From Branchiostoma floridae (taxonomy: Eukaryota > Chordata > Leptocardii > Amphioxiformes > Branchiostomatidae), in contig NC_049981.1 in assembly GCF_000003815.2 (NCBI RefSeq), positions 14,492,800-14,528,039 on the forward strand: 35,240 nt of DNA. Direction: 5' to 3'. The notes beneath the pieces were generated by a model, which ran no database searches, had not been told where the DNA came from, and saw nothing but the letters and a program-made list of their open reading frames with translations. Below, piece after piece: positions 9,371 through 19,753 of the stretch (positions are counted from its first letter, which is position 1; every line of letters starts with the position of its first letter). Position numbers and translations under genes: made by a program.

Positions 9371-12300
9371 AACATTCTATTCTTGGTATTGCCAAGGAAA
9401 CAGTTTGAGCAATTAACTTCCAGTGCATCATCTTTAGAAACTTTCCATATTTTAAGTGACCAATGTTTCCTTACCGCTAGCTGTCTACTGGCTTTGCCCC
9501 CCTCCCCCTTGTAACCCATTTGGTGAGCACAAGTTTCAGCACTTCAAACACTACATGATGCTGATAAATTAGTTACACAACTTCTATGTACACCGATAGT
9601 GGATTGAACTTCTTTTGAAGATAGAAGGGACATTCTGATAGAAATCAGTTGCCCACAGTTAAGTTAACAAATAGAATATTGAATAGAACATAGATAAAGC
9701 TTGTTGATATGGATTGATGTTCAAACTTCAATGGTACAATATACAATTCATATGGGTGATGGCTGGCTGGGCTTATGAACCAAAGACTTACCTGAGTATA
9801 TGGTGGAGGTTACTGAACCCTAATGGTGACTGGCCCCCAGGGTATGGAGTACAGAAAAACAATAACTGCATTCTCACATTAGTTCTTTATATACTAGTAC
9901 CTTTTACTGATGCAACCTGGCATCCATCCTATTATACAACATGTACATTCTGTAGCCTTGTTTGTTCCTTTGATCACTTCCCTGCAGAATATTTTGGTAC
10001 CTAGAAAAGAAATTATCGGCATTTGAATATTCGCTGGCAATATAGGTGTGAGTTCTGATTGGCTCCAGGTAACAGCATGGTAACAAGTTTCAAACAGCAG
10101 TCAGAAGTTTGACTCCTGTAACACTTCTTTTGAGAATAGTAGATTCCTAATAGAATGCAGGACCAAAGGACCAAACATTTAAATGGGGACTCGACTATTC
10201 TCAGGGAAGCAATCTTTGGAGGGAACCCAAGCTGTAATACTAATAGGATGGATTCCTGGCTACAAGTATAGTGTGTTCTACCCCAAACCCCAAAGTTTTC
10301 CTGCTACCTGGTCCCTTGTCATTCAGAAAACGAATCTGCATTTTTTACAGAGATGACCTGCAAGCGGTCTAGAAGGCACCTTGAAATGAAGAAGCCTACC
10401 AATGATCCCCCCACTCAAAAAAATCTGTCTTAATCATTAATGTGACAACCAGTGCCTCTTCATATGGGGTCTGAAGACACAAATTGTAGTGTCATGGTCC
10501 CAAATAACATTCCATCTGAACGTGACAACTGTTGAAGAGTGGTTTTACTATGACATGAACTGAGTACTGGAATATGCTGAATACAGATTGTAAAAGATGA
10601 TACATTAATTATGATTGATTACAACCTTAAGGGGTCAAATATAGACAATTGCAAGGCCTGCTGACAAAATAGTATCATAGAACATCCATATAACTTTAAC
10701 AACTGAAAATAAAATCAGGAGAAATTATTGTGTTGAATAAAACTTTGAAAACCATTTTAGATAGGATGTTGAGTTTAAATCATGAAAATGTTTTGACAAC
10801 ATATGTTGTAACAGAAATAGCCACAGGCCATGTGACAGTTGTGCTGAATGGTGCAGATGTGGAAGTCTGATAACAGGCTGTTGTTTTTCTTATCACTGAA
10901 TACTAATGAGGTTCATACTGGCTAGGCTAAATGGAAATGTATGCCAACAATCTTATTTTTGAAAGCACTGCCGTTTTGAAAGGATGTAAGTTTAGAATGC
11001 CACAATGGCACACACTGAGCAAAATAAGACTAGTCAGTTACTATTATAAGTAGGGTTTATGAGGAAAATAATTATTAAGATTTTTCACATACTCTTAAAG
11101 GTGATGACTGGTAAAAATCATTAATATTGCATATCATTTTATTCAGCCATGTGCACTGAAAGTGATCCATTTTTGTAACATTGTTAGAAAATACTAAATC
11201 TCTACATAATGGTGGCATATACATGTAATTTGCTCGCCTATTGCATAATGATGTTAAATATGATAGCCTGTTATTTGAAAGTATCACAATCAACATGTCT
11301 AAAGTCTTATAGTTTCATCTATAAAACACAACAACAGAACGAAATCAGAATGCAAAAATAATGTGGCAGCTAAAATAATCTCAAGGTTTGGCTTCTTTGG
11401 CTGGGTGTTTTTGTAGTTATCAGTTTCTTTTGAAATTGGCAAAGCTAAATGGCACAAAAAAAACTTGAACAGAACTGGATTGACATGTACATGTGTATTA
11501 TATGCAAGTGTCTACTACTAGTAGGGAAACAGAAATTGAGAATGACTAAGTGAAGAAGAAGATAGTACAGATAGTGGATGGCACAATACCAATATTAAAT
11601 CATTATTAATATTTGCATGATATTCAAGAAACCAATACATGAAGTTGCCTAATTTCTATGCATTGATGAGGACATGTATATTTTTGTGCTTAAGACAATC
11701 ACTGTTAATAGTGTACTTTGCTTTATTCTTGATTATAATCATGTTTTCTAATCATAACATGCATGCTGAATTTGCTAAAGGCAATGTTACAGCTAGAGTC
11801 TGGCTACTGCTGTGTCGGCTAAGTTGTTGTATATCATTCTTAAATCCAGATAATGTTGTATCATAATCCGTAAATTCTATGTTTGTAAGTCTGCCACTAG
11901 CCATTCTACATATAACCTAAAATGCTATTGGTCTCTTGGGCTGTGTTAGACCCAATGACATCATTCCTTTCATCCGCAGTAATTCCTATCTTGTGTAAAG
12001 ATATATCCCCCTAATTATGCTGCATATTATCATTATATCGAACAGATTTTGAGAGAAATGTAAATAATCTGACCATATTGTAACCAGCATCTGTCATTTT
12101 ATATAATTGCTTGTACTGAAACTCTTTTCGTGTATTTTTCATATCATGGCTCATGAAATGCATTGAATCTGTCAAAGATTTTATTGCTGACATTGTTTCA
12201 ATCATGTACATATTTTGCCATTGTAAAGTGAATGCAGTGTGATAGAATGTATTTTGATTTAATTTTTTTTTACTATAGATTTAGTCAATAGGAGACTCAT

Positions 12301-12476
12301 ACATGTACATTTCGTATACATCTAATCTGTGGACAAAATCTATCAGTTTACAAGTTAGTGTATGAACATTGTGTAATCGACTGTCTTTACACCGTAACAT
12401 GTAGATGAATATAAAGTGTAGACTGTAACTGACAGAGTAGTGGGTGTACATAAGTGTGACTGGCACTGGCCTGGTC

Positions 12477-12541
12477 ACACTATGATTTTATGATACGGCG
12501 GATTGGCTGAAACAAACAACAGTGGTATAAAATCATAGTGT
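12477..12541. repeat. 15-bp perfect inverted repeat
   Basis: acactatgattttat at 12477-12491 is the exact reverse complement of 12527-12541, enclosing 35 bases that include a CCAAT-type ATTGG. It could be a small foldback transposon remnant or a transcript hairpin. Confidence 0.75.
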
Positions 12542-12975
12542 ATCAAAACATTCCATGTGATGTTTTGTAGGGGTGTCATTTTATTTGTGTAATTTGAAGT
12601 GAGATTTTGGTTTTGGGAATGTATTTGACCAATGATGATACACTATCAGGTTTGATCATTTAGCCTTAGATGTTATGTTCTACAACTAGTTTGTGACTAT
12701 TAAATGTACTATACTTAATCCAGAGATAAATGATATTACATACCAAGTTCATTGATTTGTGGTTCTGGGTTTTATATTTGAACATGTGAGTTGCTTTCAG
12801 TTTCATGAACTCTGTATTCTGTCCTTGTTTTTAAGTTTTAGAACCCTCTTTTCTTTGTTTTCTTTTCATTTGTGCCTTAGAAAGTTCTCTTACATTTTTA
12901 GTCAAATTGTTCAACCTAAGATGTTAGCAATCTTTCATTACTTTTTTTTCCATTACTTTTGTTTGGTAACAACAG

Positions 12976-13025
12976 ATTTTCAAGTGGAATATCCAGAACC
13001 TTATGCTGCCTTAAGATTGGTTTAA
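12976..13025 (+). CDS. Gene 1 candidate last exon C
   Basis: A long pyrimidine tract and acceptor GGTAACAACAG are followed in phase 1 by a short reading frame ending TAA. It encodes D (split codon) then FQVEYPEPYAALRLV. EPYAAL has the YxxL spacing of an SH2-binding tyrosine, though Pro at -2 departs from the strict ITIM. Phase 1 matches either the membrane exon donor (5056) or a donor at 9144 inside the ITIM/ITSM exon; the latter would add a fourth motif. An AATAAA 72 bases after the stop and the abrupt end of the CpG-poor domain just beyond both support this as the gene's 3' end. It is short, so the call rests on context. Confidence 0.55.
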
Positions 13026-13096
13026 GAAATTGTGTACATTTACTATGCAATGTGTATAATATTATAATCAACTGTATTTTTAAGTGACATTTTTAG

Positions 13097-13102
13097 AATA
13101 AA
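13097..13102 (+). terminator. Candidate distal poly(A) signal of gene 1
   Basis: AATAAA is followed by a GT-rich stretch (TGTTTGGTGTAATG), the usual downstream element. The CpG-poor domain ends within about 200 bases, consistent with the end of transcription. Confidence 0.55.
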
Positions 13103-14430
13103 TGTTTGGTGTAATGTTTCAATGAACATGTGGGTCTTATAGCTATATCCTCCCATAAATTCAGTATTTCTTTTACATTTCAAACCAAGATACTGGAAGG
13201 AAATCAGTGCATGATTTATGCATGAAAGCCTTTTTTGGCGATTGAAAAATATCTCTCAGTTATCTATACTTCAGTTGTCATGTAGGATTACCCCCTCTTC
13301 CTTTATATTAGGGGTTGACGTTGACCGGTGCATTGAATGATGATCGGTTTTGCCCTAAACATCGTGTCTCGTTCTTTAGATGAGTCTGGAGCCTGCAATT
13401 ATGTGTAATGTAGGGGAATGTAATTACAACTTACAAATTCGTCCCATCTGTATTCTCCCCATGTACATGTACATCTAGTACGTGGAGATTACTTGCTGCA
13501 TACAAAAGTGAGAAAACTTTCTACCTGTTAAAAGCACAGTAATGCTTGAGTTGCGTGATCTGACGAAAGCCAAAACAGTCCCAGACACGCACTGTTTGGT
13601 GACAATGTGCTCTTAAAGTGTTTATGCAACATAGACTGAAAATCTGCAGAATTTATGTAACAAATTTAAAAGCCATGCACAATGGCCAAATGTAGAACCA
13701 AAGTCACAGACAATTGTTTCACTTCCACATGCGTATGTCATAGAAAATGTTTCCGAAAAAGAAAATGACTGAGGCTGTTGGCATTACAACAAAAAACTCA
13801 ATCATTAACGGAATGCGATGGAGACAAAATCTAGCGCTAGCTATCTTATGCATGCCTTGTTCATTCCTTGCTATCACTGATCTCTGTGTTCGAAGGATGT
13901 TTTGTCTTTATTATATTTTCACTGATATAGTTATAACAGTCACTCAAAGAAAAAAGAAGAGCCTCCCTTGAATATCAACCTATCCAAGTCTACCAGCCAC
14001 ACGAAGAATTATTTTTTGCTTCATCGTCCGTGAATGACGATTTCCCCGCCCAATATTTTTCCATGGCGCTTTAAGCCAAACATGACTAACCGTTTTTCAA
14101 GATTAGTAGTGGATACATCCTCTATAAACCATCGTCGTTACACGTACATCACCAATTATCCCTACTTAAGGCAGGAAGGTCCCATGTGGCAATGGTTAAT
14201 GCGACCATCACTTTTATCTCCCACCCGACCCTGGAATCACCCCATGAGTCGGCGGAGACGTCACGTTAATGCACTAATCGTGTTATCATTCCGGCTGTAC
14301 TGGCAATAATCCGTCTTTTTATTGAGGCCCACTTTTGGGAGGGCTACAAAATTCCAAAGTTTTTACGAGATTCAGTACGTTTATAACTTATTCATTCATT
14401 CTATAAACATTGTTTATAAGTTGTGGGACA

Positions 14431-14491
14431 GTCTTGTAAGTTCCATCATGTCTTTTATGATTACTTACCTTTATTGAACTCCTTACAAGAC
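14431..14491. repeat. 10-bp inverted repeat
   Basis: gtcttgtaag at 14431-14440 is the exact reverse complement of 14482-14491. The next bases (ttc / gaa) can extend the pairing after a short bulge. Confidence 0.6.
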
Positions 14492-15320
14492 ATAAAGTAA
14501 GAAATTTGTGTAAAATTCTACCCTTCATTTAATAAATGTCTATCACAGTTCTGTAATTTTTTTCCAGCGAAAGAAAAGGTCTATCTTGGAAACTCACTAA
14601 CTGAATTTGTACCCGCACAGCAATGCTCCGTGTTGTATGTTATTAGATTCCATACAACCGTTACATCAATTGGTAGTTGCCCGACGAATGTTCTCATCTA
14701 TGTAAGTTAAATTGCCGTTTACATGGCGGTTGCTTCCTTGACAAAACCTTGATCTCAATCTTACTCTGATGGCTTCTTAAGCACAAAATCGATAATCTTG
14801 ATCGAATTAAGGTTCCCAGGATTGCACCATTTCCAGGTACCATCCCCCATGAAGGGGAGATGGACGATTATCTAGTGAAGGCACATCGGTCACATGGTGA
14901 TTACCTTTTGACCCTAGCGACCTCATAATGCTGCGCCCATGTTAACAGGATTATCGTTTGAAAATTCTTCCGTTATATTTATCATTTCTGCCGTGTGTGT
15001 TTGTGTACAATGTATAGGTGCATTAGGTTGCGCTCATTTATGTGGTCATGTTTTGTGACATAGCATATCGACCATAACAATTGGTTGCAGATTATTTGAC
15101 ATTCATCCGGAGTTACTGTACGTATGGTATTGAGCATGCATGACCGACGTTTGACGGGGCACGTAAACGCAGAGTCATTACCGCCCTTTGGAACGGATGA
15201 AGTCCGTCATGTTTCACAATGGAGAAGCCAATTGCCAAACGGATGACCGTTAACGGCTGAAATAAACGTTACATTTAAACAATTAAAATGAAGGCAGTTG
15301 TAAACTGTATGTGCCATTTG

Positions 15321-15339
15321 ATATATCACAGTGATATAT
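15321..15339. repeat. 9-bp palindrome with one-base centre
   Basis: ATATATCAC A GTGATATAT, a perfect short inverted repeat of unknown role. Confidence 0.7.
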
Positions 15340-15589
15340 GTCTAATATGAACACTGAAAATGGAAGTATGCATACGAGTCGATAAAGATACAGATAAAGA
15401 TACAAAAATGTCCCTGTCAAAACATAACGTTATTCCTAAAATATCATGTTTATTTTAGCTTCAGTTCTGATGTATTTGAGCCGGTTAGGCCGTCATATGA
15501 CAAGTCATTTTGTTCGCGCCGGTCGACATCTATTATTTATATCATCTAATCCCATACGAAAACTTGGTCATATCGGAAACACGCGAGTA

Positions 15590-15976
15590 TGACGTCACCT
15601 AGGTGTACAGGTGTGTTTACCTGAAACTGGAACGGAAACAGTACCCGGTACAGGTTTGTACCGTAGCATCCGTGGGGATGTACTAACATTGCCCCAAAAC
15701 TCAAGTACTCCATATGACACATTTTAATGATGTTACGTGACATTTTGTTGTAAGAAACGTCAGATTGAGATTTAGAAGACGGCCGGAAATGGTACTTCGT
15801 ACCTGAATGACGTAACGTGCCAGCCTGCACCAGTCACTAGCTTGCTTCCTGGTCGTGTCGTTCTGTTGCATTTTCGTTATTGCTTCCACACTGAAGAACC
15901 TACATGTACGCTTAGAGTAGCCCCAGGTGATTAACTGAGTAACCATGAATAGCTATACGATCTAAAGCTGACGTCA
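15590..15976. promoter_or_regulatory. Cluster of CRE-type bZIP sites
   Basis: Two perfect TGACGTCA palindromes (15590-15597 and 15969-15976) and a TGACGTAA variant (15808-15815) occur within 390 bases. Perfect CRE octamers bind CREB/ATF-family bZIP proteins. No gene start was recognised beside them, so this could be a distal element or an unrecognised promoter. Confidence 0.4.
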
Positions 15977-18506
15977 CATTGTCGTATTTTATCCATAGTG
16001 AAACCCTATCATGCTAGCAGGTGAAATTTGGTTTGCTTTTCTTCGACGTTAACTCGGTGCTTGTATACCAACTACTACATCTTTCCTTTCGAAGGATCAT
16101 CACTGTATTTTTAAGGAACTTGGAACAAAGTTCGTGGCAAAACGTAACAGAAATGAAAACACCTGTTCCGCATGTTATCCCATGTTGGAACAAGAAGTAT
16201 TTTGTAAAATCCTTTCAATAAAATGTTAACCCCTACTTTTTTATTATCTCAGTCTATGATTATCAAAATCCCACTGATATAGTTTCAGAATATCCCTCTA
16301 TCCCTCTTTTACACGCTCGCACTCACACACACAGCAAAACGCATCTACCGTTGACTATACATGGCCCTCCTCCATTGTCAAGGTCATAGGTCAAATAATA
16401 AATGAAGACAAATCGATCCACTTTGTTCCGTTTTTTAAAAATCGGATTATCGTTAAATCGCCCAGGCACCAGTGGGGGTCAGTCTCTGTATACTGAAGAT
16501 ATCTTCAATAAAGTTCATTCTATCACCGTCTGAAAACGGTTAGATACGTTATCACCTGAGGGGGAGGGCCGGGGTGTTACTCAAAGCCACTTTTCTGTCA
16601 ACAATGATCGCGGTCAGTTTACACAACAGTGAATATAAACAATGTCTCCGCACTTGTGTGTGCATTTTGTTGGCAAAGATTCAAATGAAGTACCGCTTAT
16701 GTGAGGAGGAATTCTCTCCGTGGGACAGTTGAAAACGAGGAACAAAATGAATTGTACCATTATGATGTTGTAAAAAGCACTCGACGATAGTTCTTAAGGT
16801 TACCTACTATCTCTAGTAGGCGTTATTGCCCGAGGCAAAACAATGCGCATGGCAAAACACAACAGTTTCTAGTCGGTCAGAATCAAGCCCTATTAAAGTA
16901 TTGTGATGAATCTAGATTTTTCTACACTTCCAAATAATATTCAATTTCGTTATCTGACGACCGAGGAGGATGTCTGATCGTACTGAAAACTACCGTTTGA
17001 AACATTAAGAAGGCCAGGGCCATCTCTGTTAAATCTCGATTACAGCCTTAATCTTTCTGAATATTAGAGTGCGAAGTAGAACTGAGGGAAAGATGTTGCA
17101 CGACTTCTTAGAAAGCTGCATGTGTATGTTTGACTCGTTACTCGGTAATTTGCGTGGGCAGTGAGCGTGAGTGTTTAAAAAGGCTTTCAATTTCACTGGC
17201 TATTTTCAGCTCCATACCATGTACCAATCCCACCCTTAACAATTTTGGAAACAAGAGTCGACAATCCCCAAAGTACCACACCTGTTTCTGGTGGGAGACT
17301 CAGAGGAAGTTGCCGCTCTGTAATCATTTTATTTTTAGCCTGGCTCAGATACAGCAAAGCTAACTATCTCACTTCCGCCAGATACGACCTACAGCTTTCA
17401 TGTTGTGCCTAACCCTACCGTTTCACATGGATTCGTGCCAGTCATTGTATCTGCAGTGTTGGTTAAAATGTATAATTGCTAGGACCCATTGTACTGTAGT
17501 GTATTGCATCACTGCTATATGACCTGCCTGTATACATACTGGACGATATACGTCATGTTTAAGAGGGATGCTCGTGTTGTCATACCATGTTTGGTCATAC
17601 ATTTTGTAGTTTGACAACGCCCATATAGTTCCGAGATTTGTTACGTCACATCCGCCATCATTTAAATTTAGGGTCGCTGAATCAGAGGTTCCAAAGCTTG
17701 GTGTCACTTTCGCATCTAAAGCTGAGTTGATGTCGTCATTATATAACAGATGTAGAAAAATTCAAGTTAAATAGTCGTTTTTAATTCTTCTACTTTGGGT
17801 ATACCTTTTGGATGATTGCGGCACTTCGCACCTTCCGCTCTGAAGCCCTGGTATTTTTCTTCAACCTTTGTTTCACAATTCCATAATTACTAATGTGCGT
17901 TTGACCAAATACACTACTTCTAAACCCTAACAAAAACATCGTGCAAACGGGTGATTAACGTTTTTCCACCTGCTAACCTTTTTAACTGACTGTATATGAG
18001 TCTCGAAGGTTTGGGACATTTACTTCCTAAAACGGGTATCAGCCACGACTCCTATCGGTGAAGTGTATAAGTGCATTCAGAATGTTGTTCGAGATTACTG
18101 CAGTACCGGTTTACACCGCCTCATGTCGCTATGGAGCCGTGACCAACTTCAGTGTTATCCCTGCTCTGCTTCAAGTAAAAGCTACTCACTTTTCCCGGTT
18201 GAAATATGACGAAACATTTTGACCATATTCTAAAGCAAAGTTCTAGCTCTCTTCTCGTATCTTCATCACCAACTGTTTTTCCAAAAAACGTCACATGAAA
18301 AGAAATGATCACAATGATTTGACTTTTGGAAGGAATTGATGACCGAAGGATTTTAGTTTCTACCTATGCCCCAAAACTTTAGTTTTGCTCTTTGTTTCTT
18401 GGTGTGGTCGCGATCGAGAACGAAAAGGTTATGAACTTCCTAGCCTCCTTCGCAGACTTTTAGAGCGGCGGAGTTTCTTATTTGGGCCGATGAACGCTGA
18501 TTCGCG

Positions 18507-18570
18507 ATTTTCAACACGGGTAAAGTTGAATCTGAACTCCCTTTACCCGTAGAGAACCCATGTTGAAAAT
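18507..18570. repeat. Two-step imperfect hairpin
   Basis: Inner arms at 18516-18525 (acgggtaaag) and 18541-18550 pair perfectly around a 15-base loop. Outer arms at 18507-18516 (attttcaaca) and 18561-18570 also pair perfectly, sharing one base on the left. A 10-base bulge sits on the right side. Confidence 0.7.
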
Positions 18571-19496
18571 GTACTCCCCAGAACAAATAAAGACGCCAAA
18601 AGAAGACTACCCATGTATTGAATTTTCCCGAAGACTAGCCGTTTGTACAAGTTTTTTTTCTTCAGATTTATCCTCTCTAGGTTAGTCTGTGTAACGCAAA
18701 CTCCGCAATGTACGGCGGGCCTGAGAAGCGCGATTAAATCAGGCTATCTCCAGGTCACCTTCGTCGTGCGGTGGTCGAAAGGTCGCAAAATGACGGCGTT
18801 CTTGAGATAGTCGTGTACGTGTCGCACCATCACCAAACCTATCTATCTAACCTATCTTGTTACGGAAACTTTGTCTTAGATCCTTGCTTCTTTCGGTCAG
18901 CTCTGTCAGAGCCTGCACGAAAATTGCACGGCAATTGTACGACGTCAAGATCACCGACCCATAATAACACAGACCACAGGTGTTTTCCCATAGCGTAAGC
19001 CTTTTCCCAGGGGCACCTTTACCGTAATGCAAGCATCTAAGCCATTTCCTGATCGTATTACTTAACATTCCTCCAGGCGACATCCGTTGCCGTACTAGAT
19101 CCACTTAAGGCGCCTTGAGACCGTCGCCAAGGGCCAACAACAAGGTTGTGGGAACAAGGAATTTGATCCCGACGTCTTCAAGATAAAACCTTAACTAAAA
19201 GGAGATAAGGGGAAAGGATAAGCTGGAGAGCGATAGCAGTTAGAATACAGAGCTCTTACGCTATAACCTTACCGGTGATATGTTATCGGTACTACACACA
19301 GAACGTTATAGAAACGAATACATTGATAAACTATGTATACATATTGTTACTTATAATCTTAGATCTCTAATACTGTAAGAGTCCTAAGTGTAGCTTATAT
19401 GCTTTAACATTTCCCGATGGTTTTTACGTATCATTTTTCTTTATAGCTTTGACGTTTCTTAGCGGAAGTTACAAATAAGTTCAAATCCAAGCGAAG

Positions 19497-19505
19497 TATA
19501 TAAAA
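19497..19505 (+). promoter_or_regulatory. TATA box before the small membrane ORF
   Basis: TATATAAAA, a strong TATA element, lies about 100 bases before the ATG at 19607. A 16-base inverted repeat (19515-19530, GTTCTTTTTAAAGAAC) lies where transcription would begin. Confidence 0.5.
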
Positions 19506-19606
19506 CACGCGGCGGTTCTTTTTAAAGAACTTGTGCTACTACAGACCTTTGCGGTTTAGAATCTAATTATCCCACGTTCCTGTAAACGATCCCCTGGCCT
19601 GCGACA

Positions 19607-19753
19607 ATGGTACAAACACCGGATAAAGAGCTTGACTTTGGTTCGTCGGTTCCTTATTGGATCAGTCCATATCGTCTAGTCTCCGTACCATGCTTCGCGA
19701 CGGGTGGTTTGATATTACTCATTTTGCTGATCGTGGTCACAATATATTACTAG
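19607..19753 (+). CDS. Candidate 48-residue single-pass membrane micropeptide
   Basis: The ATG (context GCGACAATGG) opens 48 codons ending in TAG. Residues 1-29 are polar to mixed (start MVQTPDKELDFG, then PYWISPYRLVSVP). Residues from about 31 form one strongly hydrophobic segment containing GGLILLILLIVV and ending TIYY, followed at once by the stop. This is the layout of a tail-anchored or single-pass micropeptide; I recognise no named family. A TATA box about 100 bases upstream supports an independent transcript. Against this, short hydrophobic ORFs arise by chance, and no canonical poly(A) signal was seen until about 20,650. It could also be a non-coding first exon of something else. Confidence 0.35.
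   Translation: MVQTPDKELDFGSSVPYWISPYRLVSVPCFATGGLILLILLIVVTIYY

Larger units (their letters stand above)
9158..12975 (+). other. Gene 1 3' UTR and/or last intron
   Basis: About 3.8 kb with no recognisable exon. It is AT-rich and strongly CpG-poor, like the rest of gene 1, which suggests it is transcribed. It contains a 15-bp inverted repeat at 12477-12541. Open frames of 60-96 codons occur but have no motifs or coding-like composition. Confidence 0.6.
13103..19496. other. Intergenic, no recognised gene
   Basis: About 6.4 kb between gene 1 and a possible small gene. CpG density is several-fold higher than in gene 1. Open frames of 60-94 codons on both strands show no recognisable domain. 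Hairpins and bZIP-type sites are listed separately. Confidence 0.6.

Noticed and set aside
13747-13971. 74-codon plus-strand ORF with hydrophobic patches
   Set aside because: No promoter element, uneven hydrophobicity, and no recognisable family. Weaker than the 48-codon ORF at 19607.
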